Counted from the first letter of the stretch, positions 33,918-43,605 are shown. The stretch: DNA of 64,000 bases from an uncultured Eubacterium sp. (GCA_910589595.1 CAJUTM010000007.1:1-64000), one strand, 5' to 3'. Translations and numbers: made by a program. Notes: generated by a model from the sequence alone, not told the origin.

Positions 33918-36125
33918 ATGGGTAACAAGAGTAGAATCTTAGTGTCAGGAATGCTTTCTCTGGCATTAGTGACGAGTATACTTTCGAATGTATCTGCTGA
34001 TGCTGAAGCGGCCGGAAAGAGAAAATTGTCGGCGAAAAAAATTACGGTTAAGGTCGGCAAGACGAAGAAAGTTTCCGTAAAAAATGCAAAGGGCAAAAAA
34101 ATAAAATGGAGCATTAAGAAGAAAAAGATTGCTTCTATTAAGAAAAAAGGAAAATATGCCGTAAAGGTTAAGGGCAGGAAGAAAGGAAACACTACCCTTA
34201 TTTGTAAAGTAAAGACAGGGAAAAAGTGGAAATCCTTAAAGTGCAAAGTAAAAGTTACGGCGGTCAATACAAATAATGATAACACAGGAGCGCAGGGAGG
34301 AAAAACTACGGCGTCACAGTCACAGACGGGTGGTTCGGGAGCGACGCCGACCGGCAATCCGACTGATATGGCGACGGCGACACCGACCGGTAATCCAACC
34401 GATACGGTGACACCGACGCCGACGGATACAGTGACATCAACGCCAACCGATACAGTGACATCAACGCCGACGGATACGGTGACATCGACGCCGACAGATA
34501 CGGCGACAGCGACTCCGTTTACACCGACAGAATTTTTGGAAACCGGTTTTGAAAATGGTACCAGTGATTTTGAATCGAGAGGCTCAGCAAATGTATCAGT
34601 TGTTTCCGGAGGACGTACCGGAAAAGCGCTTTCCGTTACCGGAAGAACGCAAACATGGGCAGGAGCATCTACCGATGTAACAGAGACGGTTGCCAAAGGC
34701 GCCACCTATTCTTTTTCCTTTTGGGCCAAACATACGGAAAGCGGTGCAAAAGCAATTAAGATGTCGGCTGAATTGACCGATGCCGATGGCACCTCTTATC
34801 CGGAGATTGCGCAGGTGTCCTGTGAGAGCGGTGTCTGGACGCACATCGAGGGGACATATACGGTACCGGAAGAATTTGAAGCGTTATTCTTCTATTTTGA
34901 AGGACCGGATGGGAATTATGACTTCATGATAGATGACCTTGTGATTACGCAGGAGACCGAGGGGATTCCGGTTATAGACCCGTATACCCTCCCTTCTTTA
35001 AAGGATAGCTACAAAGGTATTTTTGAACGTTTTGGAAATGTTCTTAATTATGATACTTCTTGGAATAATGGTACACAACTGCAGGATGAGAAAATAATGA
35101 TATTTGCTCAGAAGCAGTTTAACAGTTTTACGCTTGAGAATGAGATGAAACCGGAATCTATTTTCTCTAACTGGTCGGGTGTTATAGATGTTAGCGAGGC
35201 TAAGAAACTGGGGTATGTGATTCCGGATAATTATAAGGAGTCAACGGTGCCGCAATTGTCGTTTGATACGGTGGACAGAGTATTGGAGAAAGTGAAGCAA
35301 TATGGAATCCCGATGCGCGCCCATGTATTGATGTGGCATCAGCAGACGTCAACGAAATTCTTTAAGACGGATTATGATGATAGTAAAGGCGTAGTTTCGA
35401 AAGAAGTAATGGACGCCCGTCTGGAGTTTTATGTAAAATCAGTAATGAAGCATGTGATGGAGAAAGAAAAGAGCCTGACAGGCAAGGCAGGGTCGCTTGT
35501 CTACTGCTGGGATATAACGAATGAATATATTCACAGAACAAATGACCCGACTGCAACATCATGGATGGATGTATACGGCGATATGGGATTGCAGCCGACG
35601 TATGTAAAGAAAGCGTATCAGACAGCGTATGAAATGCTCAAACAATATAACGTACAAAATGAAGTTACTCTGTTCTATAATGACTACGACGAATATTTTT
35701 GTGCAGATGATATTGTCGCTCTTGTAAATTATATCAATAGCGGCGAAGAGACGAATATTTGTGGTGGTATCGGTATGCAGAGTCATATGAGCGTCGAAGA
35801 ACCAAGCCTTGAATTGTATGGCGAGACGTTAGATAAGTTTCTCGCGACAGGCTTGCAGGTTCATGTTACCGAATTGGATATACAAATCGACGAGGGCAAA
35901 GACGAGGAGGCGCAGGCAGAAAAATATAAGGGGATTTTATCGACCATTCGGGACAGACATGAAAAGCGGGATAAGACTGTTAATCCGCGAGGCGTTACGT
36001 GCGTGACCGTCTGGGGTATGCTCGACAGGGATTCATGGAGAAGAGAGTCATCCCCGCTTTTGTTCGGCAGCGGAATAAACGACCCGAAACCGGCGTTCTA
36101 TTCGGTATTGGAAGCGGCAAAATAG
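33918..36125 (+). CDS. Secreted GH10 endo-1,4-beta-xylanase with Big-like and CBM22-like modules
   Basis: 735 residues from ATG 33918 (GGAAAGGG site). Signal peptide (about 1-33), a Lys-rich Big-type domain (about 37-115), a Thr/Pro linker with repeats, a carbohydrate-binding module of the CBM22/CBM4_9 kind (about 210-345) and a GH10 barrel. The acid/base Glu536 is in WDITNEYIH and the nucleophile Glu652 in HVTELDIQ; HVLMWHQQ is also conserved. It cuts xylan chains in plant fibre. The very basic N-terminal domain may bind the cell wall, which is inference. Confidence 0.94.
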   Translation: MGNKSRILVSGMLSLALVTSILSNVSADAEAAGKRKLSAKKITVKVGKTKKVSVKNAKGKKIKWSIKKKKIASIKKKGKYAVKVKGRKKGNTTLICKVKTGKKWKSLKCKVKVTAVNTNNDNTGAQGGKTTASQSQTGGSGATPTGNPTDMATATPTGNPTDTVTPTPTDTVTSTPTDTVTSTPTDTVTSTPTDTATATPFTPTEFLETGFENGTSDFESRGSANVSVVSGGRTGKALSVTGRTQTWAGASTDVTETVAKGATYSFSFWAKHTESGAKAIKMSAELTDADGTSYPEIAQVSCESGVWTHIEGTYTVPEEFEALFFYFEGPDGNYDFMIDDLVITQETEGIPVIDPYTLPSLKDSYKGIFERFGNVLNYDTSWNNGTQLQDEKIMIFAQKQFNSFTLENEMKPESIFSNWSGVIDVSEAKKLGYVIPDNYKESTVPQLSFDTVDRVLEKVKQYGIPMRAHVLMWHQQTSTKFFKTDYDDSKGVVSKEVMDARLEFYVKSVMKHVMEKEKSLTGKAGSLVYCWDITNEYIHRTNDPTATSWMDVYGDMGLQPTYVKKAYQTAYEMLKQYNVQNEVTLFYNDYDEYFCADDIVALVNYINSGEETNICGGIGMQSHMSVEEPSLELYGETLDKFLATGLQVHVTELDIQIDEGKDEEAQAEKYKGILSTIRDRHEKRDKTVNPRGVTCVTVWGMLDRDSWRRESSPLLFGSGINDPKPAFYSVLEAAK
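34395..34520 (+). repeat. Tandem 24-bp repeats encoding the Thr/Pro linker
   Basis: The units encode TDTVTSTP repeated about five times, with synonymous drift between copies. The minus strand is open across it but only as a shadow. Confidence 0.75.
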
Positions 36126-36141
36126 TATAAAGAGAACAGGC

Positions 36142-36187
36142 AAAATGAGAGGTATACGGCATATAATGAAAGTATACCTCTCATTTT
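36142..36187 (+). terminator. Terminator of the xylanase gene
   Basis: AAAATGAGAGGTATAC (36142-36157) pairs perfectly with GTATACCTCTCATTTT (36172-36187); symmetrical A and T tracts allow function in both directions. Confidence 0.75.
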
Positions 36188-36273
36188 AGCAAAAGCGTTA
36201 TAGGGATAAAAGAAACGGATAACAGGAACAAGGGAAAAAGCATAAAAAAGTGTCAAAAATATGAGCAAAAGGG

Positions 36274-36303
36274 TTTACATATTCTACCATGAGGTGTTAT
36301 AAT
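36274..36303 (+). promoter_or_regulatory. Promoter of the adhesin gene
   Basis: TTTACA (36274-36279), 18 bases, TATAAT (36298-36303), giving a leader of about 135 bases that contains the structured element at 36365-36443. Confidence 0.65.
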
Positions 36304-36364
36304 AAAAATAACTATACAGAAGTCATCAGAAGTGTTCTCATAATAGTAGCCGGAATGTAGAAAG

Positions 36365-36443
36365 GAGTGGAAATTTTCACTCGGGACGTTTGCCTGCACA
36401 CGCCAAATGTCCTTGTGCGCAGAAGCCGTGTGTAAGTGGAGGT
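36365..36443 (+). promoter_or_regulatory. Diverged copy of the structured RNA element (adhesin leader)
   Basis: Short hairpin A GAGTGG / TCACTC (36365-36382). Hairpin B pairs GGACGTTTG (36384-36392) with CAAATGTCC (36404-36412, one G-U). Loop bases CACACG (36397-36402) complement CGTGTG (36427-36432), which ends four bases before the GTGGAGG site. The order matches the full copies, but sequence identity is low and hairpin C is minimal. Confidence 0.4.
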
Positions 36444-36447
36444 AAAT

Positions 36448-39057
36448 ATGAAAAAGTTTAAGAGAGGGTTTAAGGTCAAGGTTTCCGTGGCAGTTGCAGC
36501 AATTGCTCTTGCAGTGTTTATTATTGCAGGAACATCCTATGCTTCCAACAACCAGCCGTTTTTGGGGGATTGCATCGAGTATGGGATTGTATGTAACTTT
36601 CTGAATCAGACCTGTGATATTGAGTCAAACATTGCCGTTTGCAAATATCAGGGAAATGGCCATACGATAGGTAATACCATCTCGTCTGACAAGGCCAATT
36701 CAGCAGGTGTGATTAAAGTGGGAGAGGTTGTGGACCATCTCAAAGTCCGCAACGAGCCGGTCATCCTCGAAGGTCAGAAGCAAAAGGAAGAAGTAAAGGC
36801 AATGATTGCCTCCGTCCAGAATTATTCGGAGTCCGTTGTTAAAAAGAGCGATTTGGAGACTCCGGCGAAAGTGGAAGACCAAAACAATTATTGTCTGGAC
36901 GTTGCGTCTGTTCATGATGATTTAGTTTATGTTTCGGCAGATAATCTTATTACTAATATTAACAAAAATCATCTTCAAAACGGCGCATTGAGAATCAAAA
37001 TCCGTCCGAAGCAGACCGTTGTACTGAACATTACCGAAAAAGATAAGGTTTATATTCCGAGATATACGGTGGATGTAAAAGAGGGAAAGAAATCCAACGA
37101 GGAAATGGCCGAGACGATAATTTGGAACATGCCATATGTAAATAATTTGGAAATTGGTTCAGATAATTTGCACGCAACGATTATTGCGCCAAAAGCCTTT
37201 GTCAATATAGGTACTACCGGCGAGGGGTGGTTAGTATGCGATACGATTGTCAGTACCAATGGTGAGTGGCATATGATTTCCCAAAAATTACCTTCACCGA
37301 CTCCTACTATTAAGCCAACGGCGACGCCGACTGTGAAAGTGACGGAAGAGCCGACACCGGAAGTGACGCCGACCAAAAAACCGACAGCGACGCCGACCGA
37401 TGAGCCGACGCCGGAAGTGACACCGACCGATGAACCAACACCAGAAGTCACACCGACGGAAGAGCCGACACCGGAAGTTACACCAACGGAAGAGCCGACA
37501 GCGACGCCGGTCGACGAGCCGACACCAGAAGTCACACCAACGGAAGAACCGACGCCGACAGGTACACCAGAAGAAGAAGTGACACCGACGCCGTCGCAAA
37601 AGGTGACAGAAACTCCGACAGCGACGCCGACAGCTACACCGGAACCGAAACTTGGCGAGTTAGTAATCACAAAAACGTTACACGGTGTGATTACGAATGA
37701 GGCGGCAGAAAAGGCGATTTCATTTGTTGTTACCAATGTTGCCACGAAAGAAGTAAAGACATTACAATTAAAAGATTTTGACTATAATGAAAAGAAAGAC
37801 AAATATACCTATAAGATAAAAGACATTGTTGTCGGTGAGTACACGGTATCCGAGAAAGTGACGGATATTGACGGCTATGTGTTAGCCAGTGTATTTTATA
37901 CGGTAAACGGAGAGAATGCAGTTGCCGGTAAGACAACGGAGATTGAAGTCAGAGAAGACGATAAAACTACAGTTGATTATGAGAACACATATGAGATAGA
38001 AAAAGGAAATTTATTGCTGACAAAGACAATTGAAGGCCCTATTACGAAAGAAGAGGCAGAAGGTGGAATTTCTTTTGAAATAACAAACAATGCGACAAAT
38101 CAAACGGTTGTTAAGCATTTGGGTGATTTCACATATTCTGCAGAGGATAACCGTTATGTATTGTATCTTCGCGATACGGTAGGTTCTTATACGGTTCGGG
38201 AAAAGATAGAGGATGTAAACGGCGTTGAATTAATCAGCGTGGAGTATACAGTGGACAGCAAAGGCGTATGTAAAGGACGCGAAGCTTCTGCTACCGTAAA
38301 CAAAGATGATATAACGGTAGTTGCTTATAAGAATGATTATGAAGCTGTGAAAACTCCGACGCCGGAAGTGACAGCGACACCGACAGCTACTCCGGAAGAG
38401 ACGGCTACCCCGACACCATCTGAATCTGTTACGGAAACACCGGAAGTGACACCAACGTCAACGCCGACCGACGAGCCGACGGCCACACCGACGGAGAAGC
38501 CAACGGCGACACCGACCGATGAGCCGACCGTGACACCGACGGAAAAACCGACAGCAACACCAACGTCAACGCCGACGGAGAAGCCGACCGCGACACCGAC
38601 TGATGAGCCGACGCCAACACCGGAGGAGACACCAGCCGTGACGCCGACAGTGCCGACAGAGAGTGAAGAGCCGACACCATCTGCGCCGGCAGACGAACCA
38701 TCGTCTACGCCAACAGCGTATGATGAGCCGACACCGACTCCGCCGCAGGAAGATGGCGTTACACCGGTTCCACCATCAAGTGAGGAACCGACTGAGACAC
38801 CGTTGACGGAAATAGATGAAGAGACACCGTTATCAGGGAAAGAATTAAAAGACCCGAAAACTCCGAAAGCATCGACGAAAACAAAGGCAAAAAAGAAGTC
38901 AGATACAACGATGATTTTAGATGATGAAGTACCATTGGCAGATGCTGCTCCGGAGACGGGGGATACGACAAATCTGTTATTCCCGATTATTGCAATGGGA
39001 GTTTCTCTGTTAGCTATCTTTGCCGTATTGCTGCTTCGTAAAAAGAGTAACGAATAG
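36448..39057 (+). CDS. Sortase-type cell-surface adhesin with choice-of-anchor-A-like head
   Basis: 869 residues from ATG 36448. Signal peptide (about 1-33); a head of about 250 residues resembling choice-of-anchor-A domains (FLGDCIEYGIVCNFLNQTCD, ATIIAPKAFVNIGTTGEGWL); a Thr/Pro repeat; two similar Cna-B/DUF5979-like beta domains (GELVITKTLHG and GNLLLTKTIEG) that probably stiffen the stalk; a second long Thr/Pro repeat; and a sorting signal PETGD, hydrophobic segment and RKKSNE tail. It is presumably linked to peptidoglycan by a sortase; none is encoded here. The ligand is unknown. Confidence 0.88.
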   Translation: MKKFKRGFKVKVSVAVAAIALAVFIIAGTSYASNNQPFLGDCIEYGIVCNFLNQTCDIESNIAVCKYQGNGHTIGNTISSDKANSAGVIKVGEVVDHLKVRNEPVILEGQKQKEEVKAMIASVQNYSESVVKKSDLETPAKVEDQNNYCLDVASVHDDLVYVSADNLITNINKNHLQNGALRIKIRPKQTVVLNITEKDKVYIPRYTVDVKEGKKSNEEMAETIIWNMPYVNNLEIGSDNLHATIIAPKAFVNIGTTGEGWLVCDTIVSTNGEWHMISQKLPSPTPTIKPTATPTVKVTEEPTPEVTPTKKPTATPTDEPTPEVTPTDEPTPEVTPTEEPTPEVTPTEEPTATPVDEPTPEVTPTEEPTPTGTPEEEVTPTPSQKVTETPTATPTATPEPKLGELVITKTLHGVITNEAAEKAISFVVTNVATKEVKTLQLKDFDYNEKKDKYTYKIKDIVVGEYTVSEKVTDIDGYVLASVFYTVNGENAVAGKTTEIEVREDDKTTVDYENTYEIEKGNLLLTKTIEGPITKEEAEGGISFEITNNATNQTVVKHLGDFTYSAEDNRYVLYLRDTVGSYTVREKIEDVNGVELISVEYTVDSKGVCKGREASATVNKDDITVVAYKNDYEAVKTPTPEVTATPTATPEETATPTPSESVTETPEVTPTSTPTDEPTATPTEKPTATPTDEPTVTPTEKPTATPTSTPTEKPTATPTDEPTPTPEETPAVTPTVPTESEEPTPSAPADEPSSTPTAYDEPTPTPPQEDGVTPVPPSSEEPTETPLTEIDEETPLSGKELKDPKTPKASTKTKAKKKSDTTMILDDEVPLADAAPETGDTTNLLFPIIAMGVSLLAIFAVLLLRKKSNE
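37310..37650 (+). repeat. 30-bp-type repeats, first Thr/Pro stalk
   Basis: Units encode TPTDEPTPEV and close variants, about ten copies with drift. Confidence 0.75.
38350..38800 (+). repeat. Repeats of the second Thr/Pro stalk
   Basis: Units of TPTEKPTATPTDEP type followed by Pro/Ser-rich variation up to the wall-anchor region. Confidence 0.7.
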
Positions 39058-39095
39058 GCGGAGAGAAAAGGAATGACTACAAATCAATAAAAAAG

Positions 39096-39147
39096 AAATC
39101 CACTTATCGGATTGAGAAGCAGTTCTCGCCGATAGGTGGATTTTTAG
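39096..39147. terminator. Bidirectional terminator between convergent genes
   Basis: AAATCCACTTATCGG (39096-39110) pairs with CCGATAGGTGGATTT (39129-39143), enclosing GAGAA/TTCTC; A-rich on the left and T-rich on the right. It serves both the adhesin and the activase gene. Confidence 0.8.
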
Positions 39148-39157
39148 ATTTGCTTTT

Positions 39158-42100
39158 TTATTTGCTTTTCTTTAAATTTTCATTTGCCGTGGCAAGAAGT
39201 AATTTGATACGGTTTAATTGATTGACTTCGCTGGCGCCGGGGTCATAATCGACAGCGACGATATTAGCTTCCGGAAAAGCTCTGCGAAGCTGTTTAATCA
39301 CGCCTTTGCCGACGACATGGTTTGGCAGGCAGCCAAAAGGCTGGGCACAGACAATATTAGGAACATCGCTGTGGATTAGTTCAATCATTTCGCCTGTCAG
39401 GAACCAGCCCTCGCCGGTCTGGTTTCCGGTAGAGACAAATGGCTCGGCGTATTCGGCAAGCTGCCGGATTGATTTTGGCGCTTCAAAGCGTTTGCTTTCT
39501 TCCAATGCCTTGCAGACAGGCTTGCGGAATTGGTTCAATAACCATATGGCGGCATTGCTCAGCCATTTGCCCGTTTTGCTAAAGCCAAGGTGCTCTGCCT
39601 TAAATATGCTGTCGTAAGAGCTGTACATGAAGAAATCCAGCATATCCGGACAAACCGCCTCTGCGCTCTCTGCCTCCAGTAATTCCACTACATGATTGTT
39701 GGCAGCCGGCAGGAATTTAACTAATATTTCGCCGACAATGCCGACTCGCGGTTTCTTTAATGTCTCGTCTAATTCAATGGTATCAAAATCATGCACAATT
39801 TCCTGTACGGTTTTTTTCAGTCTGCTCTGTTTTGGATTTTTTGCTTCCTCAATACAGCGTGCTTTCCATTTGTCGTGAAGTGCATTCACAGAGCCGGCTG
39901 TTTTTTCGTACGGGCGGGTGCGATAGACAACTTTCATAAGCAGGTCGCCGTAGATTAATGCGTGAATGGCGCCTTTCAGCAAACGGTAATTGATTTGAAA
40001 ACCGGAGTTTTTCTCGATACCGGCGCTCAGTGAAATAACCGGAATCTGCTCCATACCTGCCTTTTTCAAAGCCCGCCGGATAAAACCGATATAATTGGTA
40101 GCGCGGCAGCCGCCTCCCGTCTGCGTAATAATGAGAGCGGTGCGGTCTAAGTCGTATTCTCCCGAATGCAGCGCTTTCATAAATTGTCCGACGACGAGCA
40201 GCGACGGATAGCAGGCGTCGTTATTGACATATTTGAGACCATAATCCAATTCGCCCACACCGGTCGGCAACTGCACGAGATTGTAACCACAGGCAGACAG
40301 GGCCGGCATTAGAATATCAAAATGAATCGGAGACATCTGCGGGGCGAGAATGGTATAGTTCTTTTTCATTTCTTTCGTAAACTCAATCCGTTTATGGGAA
40401 GAGTCCTGTACCTTTGGTTTTATTCCCTTGCGGGCGCGGTCTTTTACCGCTGAAATAAGGGAGCGGATTCGAATACGCGCGGCGCCGAGATTGTTTACCT
40501 CGTCTATTTTGAGCACGGTACAAATTTTATTGGAAGAAGTTAAAATATCGTTTACCTGATCGGTCGTAATGGCGTCCAAACCACAACCAAAGGAGTTAAG
40601 CTGTATCATTTCCAGATTTTCCTGTGTGCGCACGTAGCTCGCGGCGGCATACAGGCGGGAATGATACATCCATTGGTCCATAGCGATGGTAGGACGGTCT
40701 ACTTCCGCCAAATGCGATATGCTGTCTTCTGAAAGTACGGCAATATTATAGGAAGTAATTAATTCCGGAATGCCGTGATTAATTTCCGGATCGATGTGGT
40801 ACGGTCTTCCGGCCAGTACGATACCAGTGGCGTCGTTATCTTTCATCCATTGTAAAACTTCTTCGCCTTTTGCCTTAATGTCTTCCCGTGTCTGCAGAAG
40901 TTCCTGATAGGCTTTGTTTGCTGCCTGACGGACTTCCGCGGTGTCAATGCCATTTTCTTTGCTAATATATTTTGCCAGCTCGTCGGCCAGAATCTTGTCG
41001 CTCTCAAATGACACAAAAGGATTTTGGTAGGTAATATTTTTATCTGCCAGTTCTTCTACATTATTCTTTATGTTTTCCCCATAGGAAGTGACAATCGGGC
41101 AATTGTAATGGTTGCCGGCCTCGTCAAATTCTTTGCGCTCGTAAGGAACGCACGGATAGAATATATAGTCGATATTGTGTTTGAGCAGCCATGAGATATG
41201 TCCATGAGCCAGTTTTGCCGGATAACACTCGGACTCACTCGGAATGGATTCGATTCCCAGTGAGTAAATTTTGCGGTTAGAAGCAGGTGAGAGAACGACC
41301 TGATATCCTAACTCAGTAAAGAATGTAAACCAGTACGGATAATTTTCGTACATATTGAGAACGCGGGGAATACCGACTTTTCCGCGATACGCCTTATCCG
41401 GAGATAATGGTTTGTAGTAATCGAATATTCTCTCATTTTTGTAAGCATAGAGATTCGGGATGTCGTCGTTGCTTTTTTCTTTCCCCAATCCCCGCTCACA
41501 CCGGTTGCCGGAAATGAATTGGCGTCCGCCGGTAAAACGGTTGATTGTCAGGCGGCACTGATTCGTACAGCCTTTGCAGCGGGCCATCGAACTCTCGAAT
41601 TTTAATTCGATGATTTCCTCTAACGAGAGCATTGTCGTTTCCATTCCCTCTTCGTAGTGCTCGCGCGCGATGAGGGCGGCGCCGAAAGCGCCCATAATGC
41701 CGGCGATATCCGGACGGACGGCACGACAGCCGGAAACCCGCTCGAAGCTGCGCAGAACCGCGTCGTTGTAGAAAGTTCCCCCCTGCACGACGACGTTATT
41801 GCCCAAATCTTTTGGTGAAGTAAGTTTAATTACTTTCAGCAGAGCATTTTTGATAACGGAGATGGCCAGTCCGGCTGAAATGTCGGCAACGGTCGCCCCC
41901 TCTTTTTGCGCCTGCTTTACTTTTGAATTCATAAAGACCGTACAGCGCGAGCCTAAATCAATGGGATTTTCGGCAAAAAGCGCCAATTTAGCAAAGTCTT
42001 TTACTTCGTAGTTGAGTGAGCGGGCGAATGTTTCTATAAAAGAGCCGCATCCGGATGAACATGCCTCATTGAGCTGTACGCTGTCAACGGAATGGTTCTT

Positions 42101-43381
42101 AATTTTTATGCATTTCATATCCTGCCCGCCAATGTCCAAAATACAGTCAACCTGCGGCTCGAAAAAGGAAGCGGCGTAATAATGGGAAACCGTTTCCACT
42201 TCTCCCTCGTCCAGCATAAGGGCGGACTGAATCAGCGCCTCTCCGTAACCGGTAGAGCACGAACGGACGATGTTGACTCCCTCCGGCAGAAGTTCGTAAA
42301 TCTCCTTAATCGCCTTAATTGTTGTCTTGAGAGGACTGCCGTTGTTGTTGTCATAAAACGAGTATAACAGGGAGCCGTCCTCACCGACAAGCGCGACTTT
42401 CGTTGTTGTGGAACCGGCGTCCACGCCTAAAAAGGCATTTCCCTCATAAGTGGCTAAATCCCTCTTTGATACATTATGGACGTTATGTTCTTCCAGAAAA
42501 GCCTCGTATTCCTTTTCGTCCTGAAAGAGAGGCTCCATGCGTGTTACTTCGAATTGAAGTTTAATCTCATGGGACAATTTATGCACTAGTTTACCTAATG
42601 TGGTGGCGCCTTTGTCTTCCGCATTCATGGCAGCGCCGCTGGCGGCAAAGAGATGGGAATTGTCCGGTGCGATAATGGCGTCGCCCTGCAAATTCAATGT
42701 GCGGATAAAAGCATTTTTCAGCTCCGTCAGGAAATGAAGCGGCCCGCCGAGAAAAGCCACGTTTCCGCGGATTGGTTTGCCGCAGGCAAGTCCGCTAATT
42801 GTCTGGTTTACGACTGCCTGAAAGATGGAAGCAGCCAAGTCCGCTTTGGACGCGCCCTCGTTAATCAGGGGCTGGATGTCGGTTTTTGCAAACACGCCGC
42901 AGCGGGAGGCAATCGGATATAGAGCCTGATAATCTTTGGCGTACTCGTTCAGACCGGCGGCGTCGGTCTTTAACAGGGTAGCCATCTGGTCGATAAAAGA
43001 GCCCGTGCCGCCGGCGCAGATACCATTCATCCGCTGCTCAATTCCATCGGTAAAGTAGATGATTTTGGCATCTTCCCCTCCCAATTCAATCGCCACGTCC
43101 GTATGCGGGGCATAACTTTTTAAGGAAGTTGCCACACTGATAACTTCCTGTACGAAAGGGATATCCAGATGATTGGAAATGGCTAATCCGCCCGAGCCGG
43201 TAATCATAGGGATGATTTCGCAATCGCTCAAGGCGTCATATGCCCGCTCTATAATATTTTTTAATGTTTCCTGTATATTTGCAAAGTGCCTTTCATAGGC
43301 AGAAAAAATAATTTGGTTCCCGTCATCAAGGATAGCAATTTTGACAGTGGTGGAACCGATATCGATACCTACTCTGTACAT
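39158..43381 (-). CDS. CoA-substrate-specific enzyme activase, double BadF/HgdC domain plus DUF2229/HgdB-like region
   Basis: 1407 residues. Two ASKHA ATPase domains in tandem: VGIDIGSTTVKIAILD (about 1-260) with CAGGTGSFIDQMA, and FLGVDAGSTTTKVALVG (about 320-590) with EACSSGCGSFIETFA; the Cys residues match the ligands of the 4Fe-4S cluster in dehydratase activators. The remainder holds a DUF2229 domain (GIPRVLNMYENYPYWFTFFT) and a dehydratase-subunit-like region. Such activators inject an electron by ATP hydrolysis into 2-hydroxyacyl-CoA dehydratases. No separate dehydratase is nearby, so the substrate is unknown. AGGAGG precedes the ATG. Confidence 0.9.
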   Translation of the reverse strand: MYRVGIDIGSTTVKIAILDDGNQIIFSAYERHFANIQETLKNIIERAYDALSDCEIIPMITGSGGLAISNHLDIPFVQEVISVATSLKSYAPHTDVAIELGGEDAKIIYFTDGIEQRMNGICAGGTGSFIDQMATLLKTDAAGLNEYAKDYQALYPIASRCGVFAKTDIQPLINEGASKADLAASIFQAVVNQTISGLACGKPIRGNVAFLGGPLHFLTELKNAFIRTLNLQGDAIIAPDNSHLFAASGAAMNAEDKGATTLGKLVHKLSHEIKLQFEVTRMEPLFQDEKEYEAFLEEHNVHNVSKRDLATYEGNAFLGVDAGSTTTKVALVGEDGSLLYSFYDNNNGSPLKTTIKAIKEIYELLPEGVNIVRSCSTGYGEALIQSALMLDEGEVETVSHYYAASFFEPQVDCILDIGGQDMKCIKIKNHSVDSVQLNEACSSGCGSFIETFARSLNYEVKDFAKLALFAENPIDLGSRCTVFMNSKVKQAQKEGATVADISAGLAISVIKNALLKVIKLTSPKDLGNNVVVQGGTFYNDAVLRSFERVSGCRAVRPDIAGIMGAFGAALIAREHYEEGMETTMLSLEEIIELKFESSMARCKGCTNQCRLTINRFTGGRQFISGNRCERGLGKEKSNDDIPNLYAYKNERIFDYYKPLSPDKAYRGKVGIPRVLNMYENYPYWFTFFTELGYQVVLSPASNRKIYSLGIESIPSESECYPAKLAHGHISWLLKHNIDYIFYPCVPYERKEFDEAGNHYNCPIVTSYGENIKNNVEELADKNITYQNPFVSFESDKILADELAKYISKENGIDTAEVRQAANKAYQELLQTREDIKAKGEEVLQWMKDNDATGIVLAGRPYHIDPEINHGIPELITSYNIAVLSEDSISHLAEVDRPTIAMDQWMYHSRLYAAASYVRTQENLEMIQLNSFGCGLDAITTDQVNDILTSSNKICTVLKIDEVNNLGAARIRIRSLISAVKDRARKGIKPKVQDSSHKRIEFTKEMKKNYTILAPQMSPIHFDILMPALSACGYNLVQLPTGVGELDYGLKYVNNDACYPSLLVVGQFMKALHSGEYDLDRTALIITQTGGGCRATNYIGFIRRALKKAGMEQIPVISLSAGIEKNSGFQINYRLLKGAIHALIYGDLLMKVVYRTRPYEKTAGSVNALHDKWKARCIEEAKNPKQSRLKKTVQEIVHDFDTIELDETLKKPRVGIVGEILVKFLPAANNHVVELLEAESAEAVCPDMLDFFMYSSYDSIFKAEHLGFSKTGKWLSNAAIWLLNQFRKPVCKALEESKRFEAPKSIRQLAEYAEPFVSTGNQTGEGWFLTGEMIELIHSDVPNIVCAQPFGCLPNHVVGKGVIKQLRRAFPEANIVAVDYDPGASEVNQLNRIKLLLATANENLKKSK

Positions 43382-43570
43382 AAGTACCTCCTATTTCTTT
43401 TATCATATTATAAAAGTAATCTATATAGTCCACATATAATAAAAAAGCGGCGACTGAAAACCGCGCCGCTCTACACAGGGCGGACTTTTCTATAAGATAA
43501 AAAACAGCCGTACAAATAACAAACGGAAAAGTCTGATTTCTTTGCAGACTGTATCAGAGTTTTAAACATT
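43382..43570 (-). promoter_or_regulatory. Structured leader with internal terminator before the activase gene
   Basis: The predicted transcript starts near 43570. Reading on the minus strand: CTCT..ACAG (about 43559-43549) can pair with CTGT..AGAG (about 43477-43468); inside it GACTTTTC pairs with GAAAAGTC around a hairpin CCGT/ACGG. A small hairpin GTCTG/CAGAC overlaps one arm of that stem, so the two exclude each other. A strong terminator (43469-43441) follows, 60 bases before the start codon. This is the layout of a riboswitch or attenuator; I cannot match it to a known class. Confidence 0.55.
43441..43469 (-). terminator. Terminator inside the activase leader
   Basis: Minus strand GCGGCG, loop CGGTTTTCAGT, CGCCGC, then six T. 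Almost the same hairpin ends the ung region (32552-32580). Confidence 0.7.
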
Positions 43571-43576
43571 TAAACT

Positions 43577-43605
43577 ATTATACGACAAAAAGTGAAGTTT
43601 TGCAA
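43577..43605 (-). promoter_or_regulatory. Promoter of the activase gene
   Basis: Minus strand TTGCAA (43605-43600), 17 bases, TATAAT (43582-43577). Confidence 0.75.

Noticed and set aside
33896..34705. Long minus-strand ORF with Val/Gly/Ser repeats opposite the xylanase linker
   Set aside because: It is the mirror of the Thr/Pro-coding repeats; no ribosome binding site and no family. The same holds for the minus-strand ORF at 37050-37745 opposite the adhesin stalk.
43501..43560. Known riboswitch class in the activase leader
   Set aside because: I compared it from memory with fluoride, preQ1, c-di-GMP and guanidine motifs and saw no match, so I report only a structured leader.
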